A stretch of DNA of 64,000 nucleotides from Pseudomonadota bacterium (GTDB lineage: Bacteria; Desulfobacterota; Desulfobacteria; Desulfobacterales; Desulfolunaceae): NCBI GenBank assembly GCA_018818835.1, contig JAHIRD010000150.1, positions 1-64,000 of the forward strand, read 5' to 3'. The notes beneath the pieces were generated by a model. It was not told the DNA's origin. It did not search any database and saw only the letters and a list, made by a program, of their open reading frames with translations. Within the stretch, counting starts at the first letter, position 1. Every line of letters starts with the position of its first letter. The translations under genes and the position numbers were made by a program. Of this stretch, positions 54,608-62,354 are shown in pieces.

Positions 54608-56347
54608 TTAATCAAAAGGATTCAGTTTGCTGAATATGTTTTTTATACTGTCCATACTGTCGCTGGCCATGGATACCATGATCTCAAGGGGCATTGTTGC
54701 GCTGACTGATCCGATGTATACCTTGGTTTCCTGAAAATAGTCAAGGCCTACAAAGGGGTTGTACACGGGTCGTGTCCACTCATTGGAGTTCATCTGAAGG
54801 CTTGAGTTGTTGGGGACAGTGAATGACTTGTTGAATATATAGGCAAATCCCAGGTCCAATTCAATACCGTTATCCATTTTTATGCCCAGTCCGGTTCCGA
54901 TGTTATGGAGGTCCGGCAGTGAATACAGGCCGTCATAGTATTCGGCTCTGACCGATGTGGGACGCATTTCATATCCCAGCCTGAATGTAAGCCAGTCCGT
55001 GGGAAGGTATTCAATGGCGGTGCTCCAGTGAAGGGTGTTTTTGAAATGACGCTGGAGGACCATCTGGTTTGGAGATTCACCGTAACCCATGATATTTACG
55101 AGCCGTAATACACTGATCTGCTGATCAAAAACAAATCGGTCTTCCTGGATAATGGACCAGTCTGCCCAATGGACGTCAAAAAGATATTTGAATTGAGCAA
55201 GGGGTTGAAGTTTGACACCGAACTGAACCCGTTGGGGATAGTTAAGTGATGTGGATGAACAGTATCCGTACTGATCCTCACCGCTGGTGGGCAGGTTCAG
55301 CATGGTGGCCCCGATGGGAACGACCACGCCCTGGCTCATCCAGTTCATCATGGCGGTGAATTGGGGACTGTGTTGAACACTGAATCGTCCGGTCATTTGA
55401 AGTTTGACTTCGCTCTGGTAGCAGAGACCCATGGATAACCAGTTTTTCGGCTCCCAGAGGAGGCCCACATTGTACGAGGGTGAAAAATCATCACGGAGTG
55501 AAAGAGAAATCTGGGCCACCTTATCATAGGGGGCAACACCACCCCCAAACCAGGGGGAGGGCAGGGTCAGTTCGGATATAATTGGAATTTCAAGCCCCTG
55601 GGTCGCCTCACCCAGAATACGGGTCAGGGCGATCATATCACTGGGAGACCGCATATCCATCTTTGCGATGGTGGCGGTTTGCCCCATGCCGATGGACAGA
55701 CCCACGGACAGGTTATCATCAATTTTATAGCTTGCTGACGGCGCAGCATAAATGAGATGTTGTTGAACAACGGATTTGGATGCAAATCGAAGGGGGTCGT
55801 CGTCCTTGTCATGGGTCAGCCCCACGGCAAAGGGGGCATAGGATCCCACGGCAAACGTCCATTTGGAATCGGGTTCCCGTGTGGACAGACCGATGGTGGG
55901 GCCGAAGAGAAAGGGAATGGTATCATTATAAATAGGAATATACATCAATGGCCCTGAGGTTCCTTCGGTGCCTGCAAGGGGATCCCTCTTGGTCGGGTCA
56001 GAGGCGTTGGGGCCCCAGCCGCCCATAAAATCTTCGGCATCCGGATCGGCTTCGAGCCGTGTGTTGATGAGAATGACAGGAATACTCACGCCCATGATCA
56101 TTGTTTTACCATCTCTGAGATGGGAAAGTCCGGCCGGATTGTAATGAATGGCCATGATTCCCGGCGGATCTGCCGTACAGGTGTTGGCAAGGGATATGCC
56201 CTGTGTACAAATGGCCATTTGTTCATGGAAGACAGCAAAAACAGGAGAGGTGAAACATATAATGTATAAAATGATAGATACTGTTAACAATGACAAACGG
56301 TGACGATTGGCGCTGTATCCTGAAAAAACCATCATATTCTGGCTCAT
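54608..56347 (-). CDS. FadL-like outer-membrane transport protein of the Fil-like locus
   Basis: A 579-residue outer-membrane barrel. The signal segment (LLTVSIILYIICFTSPVFA) precedes EQMAICTQGISLANTCTADP and GIMAIHYNPAGLSHLRDGKT, the FadL/toluene-X N-terminal signature. Many amphipathic strands follow (WLTFRLGYEMRPTSVRAEYY). It could export or assemble hydrophobic or surface components. ATG at 56347 follows the upstream stop by eight bases with GAGAAAG as RBS. Second outer-membrane protein in the peptidase operon; longer than E. coli FadL (about 420-450 residues). Confidence 0.8.
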   Translation of the reverse strand: MSQNMMVFSGYSANRHRLSLLTVSIILYIICFTSPVFAVFHEQMAICTQGISLANTCTADPPGIMAIHYNPAGLSHLRDGKTMIMGVSIPVILINTRLEADPDAEDFMGGWGPNASDPTKRDPLAGTEGTSGPLMYIPIYNDTIPFLFGPTIGLSTREPDSKWTFAVGSYAPFAVGLTHDKDDDPLRFASKSVVQQHLIYAAPSASYKIDDNLSVGLSIGMGQTATIAKMDMRSPSDMIALTRILGEATQGLEIPIISELTLPSPWFGGGVAPYDKVAQISLSLRDDFSPSYNVGLLWEPKNWLSMGLCYQSEVKLQMTGRFSVQHSPQFTAMMNWMSQGVVVPIGATMLNLPTSGEDQYGYCSSTSLNYPQRVQFGVKLQPLAQFKYLFDVHWADWSIIQEDRFVFDQQISVLRLVNIMGYGESPNQMVLQRHFKNTLHWSTAIEYLPTDWLTFRLGYEMRPTSVRAEYYDGLYSLPDLHNIGTGLGIKMDNGIELDLGFAYIFNKSFTVPNNSSLQMNSNEWTRPVYNPFVGLDYFQETKVYIGSVSATMPLEIMVSMASDSMDSIKNIFSKLNPFD

Positions 56348-56355
56348 AATCTTTC

Positions 56356-57447
56356 TCAAAGTTTAAAGTCAAAAGGAATGCTGAAAGAGAACGTAAAATC
56401 AGAAGCCGAATTTGTAAGACCAATCCCAAGTGAGGTGCTGATCGTTCTTCTGGGTGAGATGCGCCAGCCCGTACCGATATTCAGAACCGCGGCCGTGGAC
56501 GTCCCGCTTGTGGATGTGACGCCACCGTTCCAGTAGTATTTGTATTTTGTTGAGTATGAGTAGCTGAAGCTGGTGTTCAACGATACGGTATAGGACAGGG
56601 CATAGGCCATACCCACCGATATCCCCAGGGTTTTTCCCGGAGAGACTTTTGTCAGAATGGTCTCGTTGCTTGTGGGGCCTTCCCGCCTCTGGCTGAGACT
56701 TGAGGCGTCAAGGGGATAATAGATGGATCCGCTGCCATAAACAAAAACTGGGTCAAGGGATTTGCTGGTTGAAAATCCGGCGGACAGTGAATAAAAACCC
56801 GACCCTGTGGACAGGGCGTTGTCCACATCGATTTTGTAGGGGCTTGTACCGGACGGAATGACAATGGACCCATTATAGATAAAGCTGAGGCTTTTTCCAT
56901 CTGATTTGCTGGGCTGCCATAATCCACCCAGGGATAAATCTCCGATGTCCGTTGTGTTCCGCTCATTGGACGTGGACCGCTGATCACTTTTGTAAATAAA
57001 CGGAACACTTGAGTTCAGGGTGATATTGTTTTTCAGCGCATACTTCATGATCACCGAGTTGGTGAGATTGTGGTTGCTGGAATGGTCCACCTGGGGCGAT
57101 GGTGAGAGGCTTTCAAGGATATCCGTCGAATTGTAACCATAGGTAAATCCATAGGTAAGTTCAAGGGAACCTTCCCTGGCAAGGGAATAATCCTGGCCTG
57201 CTGCGGTGAGAATTTCTTTTTCATGATCGGTCTGCTCATCCAGGGTTGCCTCAAGCTTGTTGCGGACATCGGCTTCTTCCCGCAGGCGGTTGATTTCTTC
57301 CTGAAGGGCCTCCATTTTCGAGCTCAGATCCTGCATGGTCATTACCGTGCCCGAGGACGTATCATAATCATTCTCGGCCAATGCCGGAACAACAAGCATC
57401 AAGACCATGTGGAAAACCAACATGAGTTTTTTAATGTGTGCAGCCAA
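56356..57447 (-). CDS. outer-membrane barrel with N-terminal coiled coil
   Basis: A 363-residue protein. The signal peptide (LMLVFHMVLMLVVPALAE) is followed by a coiled coil (MQDLSSKMEALQEEINRLRE) and a beta-barrel domain resembling phenol-degradation MetA-type transporters (LSLGGLWQPSKSDGKSLSFI). It ends in SFSIPFDFKL with a terminal hydrophobic/aromatic strand. The coiled coil could trimerise or span the periplasm. It lies 68 bp after the C39 peptidase gene and eight bases before the FadL-like gene. Confidence 0.75.
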   Translation of the reverse strand: MAAHIKKLMLVFHMVLMLVVPALAENDYDTSSGTVMTMQDLSSKMEALQEEINRLREEADVRNKLEATLDEQTDHEKEILTAAGQDYSLAREGSLELTYGFTYGYNSTDILESLSPSPQVDHSSNHNLTNSVIMKYALKNNITLNSSVPFIYKSDQRSTSNERNTTDIGDLSLGGLWQPSKSDGKSLSFIYNGSIVIPSGTSPYKIDVDNALSTGSGFYSLSAGFSTSKSLDPVFVYGSGSIYYPLDASSLSQRREGPTSNETILTKVSPGKTLGISVGMAYALSYTVSLNTSFSYSYSTKYKYYWNGGVTSTSGTSTAAVLNIGTGWRISPRRTISTSLGIGLTNSASDFTFSFSIPFDFKL

Positions 57448-57515
57448 TTACTTTCCTCCAACAGAGAATTATCGATGTTATGCTGTGAACCTTATATATA
57501 AAATACGATACACCA

Positions 57516-58265
57516 TTATGGTTTATAATACTGTCTGACCTCCGGGATTTCTTTGATCGCCTGATCAATATCAAGGGGTGTTCGTTCAATGATGTTGGGA
57601 TCCAAAAAGGTCATGGCCGTCTTTTCATCAATATAAAGAAGGTCTTCGGTCCTTAATTTCAAAGCATGGCTGGGTTTCCGGGCACTTGAGGATACAACGA
57701 ACATGACATTTTCGAACCAGAGTTCTTCAAATTGGGCCAGGGTGTAACTGCTGTGGCCCCTCCATGGATCAGCGATGAAAATATGACCTTGGTGAACCCC
57801 TTTGACCACAACAAAATGTCTGTATTCGAAAATTTTGATGGGAACGATACAGGGCCAGAATTCCGAATCGGTCAGATCCTCAAGGTTGCCTTTGTAGCCG
57901 TTGGCCTCATAGCCCAGGGCATTAACGAATTTTTTCATATCCAAAAGGGAAAAGGCCCGTCTTTGTTTGATGCGCTCTGGATCTCCATATTGCAGCATAC
58001 CGTGGATAACTTGTTTTTCGCTGAAATTTTCACCCAGGTAATATCTCAGAATTGTGGCAAGTGCCGCAGATCCACAGCTGTAATCATAGGATTGCTTGAT
58101 AATCCGGTCTGTCTGAAAGTCAGACAGAGGTTTGATTGTGTGCCGAGTTGCGAGACTTGGGCCGGTTCCCGTTTCGATAAGCCATTCTCCTTTTGGCGTG
58201 GGGCTTATGGGGTGAAAACTACTGAATATTGCTATACCAATAACAAAAGCAATAAGCACATGCAT
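57516..58265 (-). CDS. C39-family (double-glycine leader type) peptidase, membrane-anchored or periplasmic
   Basis: A 249-residue cysteine peptidase. The N-terminus (MHVLIAFVIGIAIFSSF) is a TM or signal segment, which points to a periplasmic catalytic domain. The triad is complete: oxyanion Gln58 and Cys64 in QSYDYSCGSAALATILRYYL, His150 in FEYRHFVVVKG and Asp166 in IFIADPWRG. C39 domains cleave double-glycine leaders, usually inside ABC exporters. Here there is no ABC fusion. A stand-alone C39 peptidase beside Fil-like proteins is known in gammaproteobacterial fil loci (FilB). Six nearby secreted proteins carry a leader-like motif. A TAAACA-T-TGTTTT site lies at 58394-58406. Confidence 0.85.
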   Translation of the reverse strand: MHVLIAFVIGIAIFSSFHPISPTPKGEWLIETGTGPSLATRHTIKPLSDFQTDRIIKQSYDYSCGSAALATILRYYLGENFSEKQVIHGMLQYGDPERIKQRRAFSLLDMKKFVNALGYEANGYKGNLEDLTDSEFWPCIVPIKIFEYRHFVVVKGVHQGHIFIADPWRGHSSYTLAQFEELWFENVMFVVSSSARKPSHALKLRTEDLLYIDEKTAMTFLDPNIIERTPLDIDQAIKEIPEVRQYYKP

Positions 58266-58393
58266 GTTTTATAGCTCCGTGACTTCTTCAGCACAGGCAG
58301 ACAAGCCCCATGGAAGAATAATCATAATTGCAATTCAAACCATAAATCACATGGCGTATTGCATGTTAATCGGGGGAACCAAATTGATTTGTG

Positions 58394-58406
58394 TAAACAT
58401 TGTTTT
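58394..58406. promoter_or_regulatory. operator-like site 1 (TAAACATTGTTTT)
   Basis: Near-palindrome TAAACA-T-TGTTTT, 128 bp before the C39 peptidase gene. Matches five other sites in this locus. Confidence 0.55.
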
Positions 58407-58653
58407 ATCCATCCAATATCAGGGATTTGAACGATTGTAAAGTAAAAATGGCTTATAATTTATCAGTTTGGGAATTATTCATGATGTTAAAAAAAGAAGG
58501 GGTTCCCCAGGCCCGGGAAAAAAGAAGGGTTTTTATAAACCCACAGCCAAAATGGAAATGGAGATAACGAAGAAACGGTTCAACGAGATTGATTAATGAA
58601 CTTGAAAAAAGTCAACGGATGGATGGCCATGGAAAAAGGTCCATAGGCAAGGC

Positions 58654-58745
58654 ATAGTGTTTGGCCGGGCGTGAAGGCATACTCGAGCGTATGTCGAAAG
58701 GTCCGGCCAAACACTATAACGCCGCATATGGGACTCGACGCCATC
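58654..58745. repeat. cruciform repeat element
   Basis: Perfect 13-bp arms AGTGTTTGGCCGG (58654-58666) and CCGGCCAAACACT (58701-58713) enclose a second palindrome CATACTCGAGCGTATG (58676-58691). The right flank TATAACGCCGCATATGG to TCCTAATTT recurs at 51780-51820. It lies at the 3' end of the 58746-59675 gene. Confidence 0.75.
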
Positions 58746-59675
58746 CTAATTTGCAGTGATGAATATGTTACCACCATTGATCGTGGTGTTGCCCCCTGTC
58801 ATTGAAAACGATCCCAGGGTCTGGTTCCTATCGGGAGGGAGGTGGGCATTGTCATGTTGCGTCCATGGACGTGTGCTGTTCGACATCCTGACCTGGAAGT
58901 TTACGTCCATGCGAGCGACCAGATGATTCAATGAAATATGAACATAACGTTCGCCATCCGGGATTATCAGATATTCCGTAACGTGGGTAAGGGGATCAAT
59001 CGTCTTGATGACGGGTGTCCATAAGGTGTTCGCACCGGTTCCGCGGGGTAGAAGAATCGCCATGCTCCCATCCACTGCTTTTCCGGTGGTGATGGTCTGA
59101 CGATTGGGATAAATCGTAAAGGTTTGTTCTGTCTGGGTGATCTCGTCAGAGGAAAAAACGTGGCCCTGATAGCTGCACAGATAATTACCTGTCAGACCCT
59201 CGGGCAAATCAATGCGTGCCCGTGAGATCGTCACGTCTTTGGTTGGAACATTCGGATTATTGTCAAAAAATTCCGGAACACGAGTTTGGCCTTTGAGAGT
59301 CCCTTCAAAGACAACAAAGGAATACATGCCATTGGCAGCATTTTCCGTTTGATAAACCACATTTTCAACAAAGGCATTCGCGTAAAAAATCTCCCGGTAA
59401 ACATAGCCGAATTCATCCTGGGCATCACGCCCGATAAATTCTATGGTTACGGTCTGGTGAACTCCGTTTGTGCCTTGGGAATACGAACTCATTTCCTGAT
59501 CTGTCTGGATTGCGGGAAAGAAGATGTCCTGTCCGATAAAGGCAGGGTTGTCACTGACGGCCTTGCCGGATATCTTGTCCAGTGATTCATTTGACAGCTG
59601 TTCGAGGCTGCTTGCCGATAAGGACGAAAGAATCAAGGCAACCACAATGTAAATACAGACAGCAGGTCGTTTCAT
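58746..59675 (-). CDS. secreted Fil-like paralogue, 309 aa
   Basis: The signal peptide (VCIYIVVALILSSLSASS) is followed by LEQLSNESLDKISGKAVSDN, the leader-like motif of this locus, with K in place of Q. The body is beta-rich (HQTVTIEFIGRDAQDEFGYV). The end, NQTLGSFSMTGGNTTINGGN then IFITAN, matches the end of the 61623-62180 protein (QTLGSFYQNTTGNTTIVGSV). An operator-like site lies 38 bp upstream (59713-59725). Probably a surface component with a conserved C-terminal assembly motif (inference). Confidence 0.75.
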   Translation of the reverse strand: MKRPAVCIYIVVALILSSLSASSLEQLSNESLDKISGKAVSDNPAFIGQDIFFPAIQTDQEMSSYSQGTNGVHQTVTIEFIGRDAQDEFGYVYREIFYANAFVENVVYQTENAANGMYSFVVFEGTLKGQTRVPEFFDNNPNVPTKDVTISRARIDLPEGLTGNYLCSYQGHVFSSDEITQTEQTFTIYPNRQTITTGKAVDGSMAILLPRGTGANTLWTPVIKTIDPLTHVTEYLIIPDGERYVHISLNHLVARMDVNFQVRMSNSTRPWTQHDNAHLPPDRNQTLGSFSMTGGNTTINGGNIFITAN

Positions 59676-59712
59676 TCATTGCTCCCGGTCACGAAAATAC
59701 TATTATTGATAA

Positions 59713-59725
59713 TAAACATTGTTTA
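59713..59725. promoter_or_regulatory. operator-like site 2 (TAAACATTGTTTA)
   Basis: Perfect palindrome TAAACA-T-TGTTTA, 38 bp before the 309-residue paralogue. Confidence 0.6.
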
Positions 59726-59851
59726 GTGAATGGTAGCAGAGTCAAATTATACGGTCAATAAAAAAAATAGTGCTGGAAGTATTAGGCTATGAATTGCCTG
59801 AAAATTAGAAATAAGAGCAGCTATATATAAGGTTGTTCTATTGTCTTGACC

Positions 59852-60475
59852 TTATGCAGGGATTCCTTTTTTAAATATTTTAGCAATAAGGGTTACAAGC
59901 AGATGAATGTGTTCTTCTGCATTCTCAATGTCTTTGCCCGGATAATTTCTGAAGGTCATCAAGGTGCCCATGACGGCCGAGATGAAGGCATGGGATAAGG
60001 TCCGGTCAGGATCTTCGATTCCGGCTATGTTAAGGACCTGGATGATTTTGTCGATAAAGGCGGTTTGAAGGGCCTGGAAACGGGTGAGCAAGTAGTCGGG
60101 CATGTTTCCCTTGATCATCAGATAGCTCATCATCTGAAAGGTCGCCTGGTTATGGATCAGGTGGTCGACAATGGCTTTGGCCATGTCCTCAAGGGGTTCG
60201 GCCGGGGGCATGTGGCTTGCTTCCGCCAGGGTTTCCTGAAAAACAGTACGAATGGCTGAAAGGTCCTTGATAAACGCTTCCATAAACAGTTCTTCCTGGC
60301 TGGGAAAGTACCTGTAAATAGCCGCAGGGGACACACCTGCTTCAGCGGCAATATCACGCATACCTATTTCATCAAAGGGCTTCTGCTCGAAAAGCTTTAA
60401 AACAGCTTCCAGGATAAGGTTCTTTCGAGCTTCCCGTTCATCTTCCCTGAGTTGTTTGAGGATTGAACTTGACAC
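59852..60475 (-). CDS. TetR/AcrR-family regulator
   Basis: A 207-residue repressor. The N-terminal HTH is IGMRDIAAEAGVSPAAIYRY followed by FPSQEELFMEAF (about 36-70). The C-terminal helical ligand pocket is divergent. Two operator-like sites, 60514-60526 and 60533-60545, lie just before its own gene, and similar sites precede neighbouring genes on both sides. It is the only transcription factor in the Fil-like locus, so local autoregulated control is likely (inference). Ligand unknown. Confidence 0.9.
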   Translation of the reverse strand: MSSSILKQLREDEREARKNLILEAVLKLFEQKPFDEIGMRDIAAEAGVSPAAIYRYFPSQEELFMEAFIKDLSAIRTVFQETLAEASHMPPAEPLEDMAKAIVDHLIHNQATFQMMSYLMIKGNMPDYLLTRFQALQTAFIDKIIQVLNIAGIEDPDRTLSHAFISAVMGTLMTFRNYPGKDIENAEEHIHLLVTLIAKIFKKGIPA

Positions 60476-60513
60476 ATCATGATCCTTTTTTTGGTGTTAT
60501 TTAAAAAAAGTAA

Positions 60514-60526
60514 ATAACATAGTTTA
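60514..60526. promoter_or_regulatory. operator-like site 3 (ATAACATAGTTTA)
   Basis: 39 bp before the TetR gene. It is part of a wider inverted repeat GTAAA-N8-TTTAC (60510-60527). Confidence 0.5.
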
Positions 60527-60532
60527 CGCATA

Positions 60533-60545
60533 TAAACAATAGTTA
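60533..60545. promoter_or_regulatory. operator-like site 4 (TAAACAATAGTTA)
   Basis: 19 bp from site 3, about two helical turns, the arrangement expected for paired repressor dimers. Confidence 0.45.
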
Positions 60546-60758
60546 TTGAAATTGTTTTTAAAAATTAAGGGAGGCTGAGCGGGAATATAAGGACTAATTA
60601 GCTGAATTTGAAATGGAAAAATATTTTAATAAAATCATAATATTTGATGAAATATACATGAATAATATCCTGAAATCAACATATTAACGGATGTTTTAAA
60701 AAAATTTATTATACACTTGACAAAGATATGCGGATGTGCAAATTTATTTTAAAACATG

Positions 60759-60771
60759 TAAACAATGTTCG
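60759..60771. promoter_or_regulatory. operator-like site 5 (TAAACAATGTTCG)
   Basis: 104 bp before the 60875 gene and downstream of a TTGACA at 60717. Confidence 0.5.
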
Positions 60772-60874
60772 TTCTATTTTTGATTGTTATTTGATGTTTT
60801 CTGGTAAGGAACATTCGGGATATTTATTTCTTGAATAACCTGACCATAACGAATCATAAGACACGGGATCGTGA

Positions 60875-61423
60875 ATGAAACACGTATTTTTTTTAATTTT
60901 ACTGGTGATCATACCCGCATCCTGTCTTGCGATTGAAGAGATGAATGACAATGACCTGAACATGGTAACAGCCCAGGACGGTGTCACGGTGATTCTTGAA
61001 GATTTCAAGATTACCCATCATATGGGGCTGATGTCCATTGGTGGCGAAGACGGTCTTGGAATACCCTCTGCACCTGAAGGGGCGTGGTTTGTTTTTGACA
61101 GCACCCGCATTCTTGAGTTGAATGTTGAACGGGGCTGTTTTGATATTGATGCGCTGACAACAGGTGCTTCCGGCTATGATCTGGGTGCCCATGGGGATTC
61201 CATCGCCGGAAACACATCGTCTGTATTGATCAGTTTTAATGAGGCTTATTTCCATATCAATATGACGGACGCGCTGCTCACGCTAAAATTCGCGAACAAC
61301 CCCCAGGGACTTCCCGGAGACGGTGTGACAACATTTTCTGACACGGTATGCAATTTTGCCTTGAACGGATCAACCATCACCATCAAAAGTGATGATGCTA
61401 AAATGTTTATTTTCCCCCATTGA
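60875..61423 (+). CDS. secreted Fil-like paralogue, 182 aa
   Basis: The signal peptide (FFLILLVIIPASCLA) is followed by IEEMNDNDLNMVTAQDGVTV, the shared leader-like motif, and then ILEDFKITHHMGLMSIGGED. The end is FALNGSTITIKSDDAKMFIF then PH, a weaker form of the C-terminal pattern GNTTI...IYPH. First gene of the plus-strand group of paralogues. Operator-like site 5 lies upstream. No family name was recognised with certainty; DUF6160/FilA-like is the closest impression. Confidence 0.75.
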   Translation: MKHVFFLILLVIIPASCLAIEEMNDNDLNMVTAQDGVTVILEDFKITHHMGLMSIGGEDGLGIPSAPEGAWFVFDSTRILELNVERGCFDIDALTTGASGYDLGAHGDSIAGNTSSVLISFNEAYFHINMTDALLTLKFANNPQGLPGDGVTTFSDTVCNFALNGSTITIKSDDAKMFIFPH

Positions 61424-61622
61424 TGAACGCATATTTCTTTTATGTGGCAATATATAACAATGTTTATAGATTTAAATGGTGTTTGTTCCAGTGAAATAGC
61501 CCAACTCCGACGGCTTTGGATTGCAGAAAGATCGATGGCCGGTAATGTTAAGGATTCGGTATGTTGCCTCTGGAAAATATGTACAATCAGTGTTACTAAC
61601 GTAAATTGATGAGGAGGAATGT
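61424..61622 (+). promoter_or_regulatory. leader of the 185-aa paralogue, with operator-like site
   Basis: Operator-like site 6 (ATAACAATGTTTA) lies at 61454-61466. Between 61485 and 61560 is GC-richer sequence (AGCCCAACTCCGACGGCTTT, then GGATTGCAG and GATGGCCGGTAATG) unlike the AT-rich surroundings. It may be a structured RNA leader. I do not recognise a class, and it is not a GEMM aptamer by eye. Confidence 0.35.
61454..61466. promoter_or_regulatory. operator-like site 6 (ATAACAATGTTTA)
   Basis: Near-palindrome of the same type as sites 1-5, 157 bp before the 61623 gene. Confidence 0.5.
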
Positions 61623-62180
61623 ATGAAAAAATTAGTATTGATTGCTGTCCTGTTACTTGTACCCTTCACGGCCTTTGCACTTGATTCCATGAATGATTCA
61701 GCCCTGGATGAAATGACTGCCCAGCAAGGGGTCACCATTACATTTGATGGTGTCGTCGTTACCCAGGGTGTTTCCGATTTTTCCTGGGGAGATGGAGATG
61801 GACTTGGCGGAACTACAGCGGCCGGTTATCTTTTCCTGGAAGAAAGTGGTGCAGGAACGACTGTTTCTCTTGATGGAACAAGTATGACAATTGATGTTGC
61901 GACTGCAGGCGTCGGTGGTTATATTGTTGTACCCGATGGACCCGATGCTGATACGGATCCCGATCTTGCCATTGCTGAAGGCACAACGTTTGTTGCCATC
62001 GGCCTTCCCTCAGTCACCGTGGGTGCGGCTGCAAAAACAACAACTGTTTCACTTATTTCAGCGGCTCCGACTGCAGCGACAGTTCCTACTGCGGCTCAGA
62101 CCCTGGGATCTTTTTATCAGAATACAACGGGAAATACGACCATTGTAGGAAGTGTTTATATTTACCCGCATGTAAACTAG
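61623..62180 (+). CDS. secreted Fil-like paralogue, 185 aa
   Basis: The signal peptide (MKKLVLIAVLLLVPFTAFA) is followed by LDSMNDSALDEMTAQQGVTI, the leader-like motif, then TFDGVVVTQGVSDFSWGDGD. The end, QTLGSFYQNTTGNTTIVGSV then YIYPHVN, shares its pattern with the 58746-59675 protein. GAGGAGG precedes the ATG. The GDGDGLGG stretch aligns with IGGEDGLG in the 60875 protein, supporting common descent. A strong terminator follows at 62195-62226. Confidence 0.78.
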   Translation: MKKLVLIAVLLLVPFTAFALDSMNDSALDEMTAQQGVTITFDGVVVTQGVSDFSWGDGDGLGGTTAAGYLFLEESGAGTTVSLDGTSMTIDVATAGVGGYIVVPDGPDADTDPDLAIAEGTTFVAIGLPSVTVGAAAKTTTVSLISAAPTAATVPTAAQTLGSFYQNTTGNTTIVGSVYIYPHVN

Positions 62181-62194
62181 GTATCATGTCTTAA

Positions 62195-62226
62195 ATGGTA
62201 AGGGGCACATGGGTGCCCCTTACCAT
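62195..62226. terminator. strong hairpin terminator after the 185-aa paralogue
   Basis: ATGGTAAGGGGCAC-ATGG-GTGCCCCTTACCAT, a 14-pair perfect stem 15 bp after the stop, followed by a short GTTT. Confidence 0.75.
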
Positions 62227-62354
62227 GTTTAATGAATTTTGAAGGATTAATGTATATGGATTTAAAGTTTTATATCTTGATTCACGATATAATGTATATG
62301 AATCCTGGTATAAGTTTTTAAGTCTATTATTTACCCATAGTGCCGGAAATGTTT

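Larger units (their letters stand above)
58266..58745. other. intergenic region with operator-like site and cruciform element
   Basis: About 480 bp between the C39 peptidase gene and the 309-residue paralogue. It contains the operator-like site 58394-58406 and the element 58654-58745. No gene was seen. Confidence 0.6.
60476..60874. other. divergent promoter region of the TetR and 182-aa paralogue genes
   Basis: About 400 very AT-rich bases. It holds operator-like sites 3, 4 and 5 and a TTGACA (60717-60722) with weak -10 candidates downstream. No gene was seen. Confidence 0.6.
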
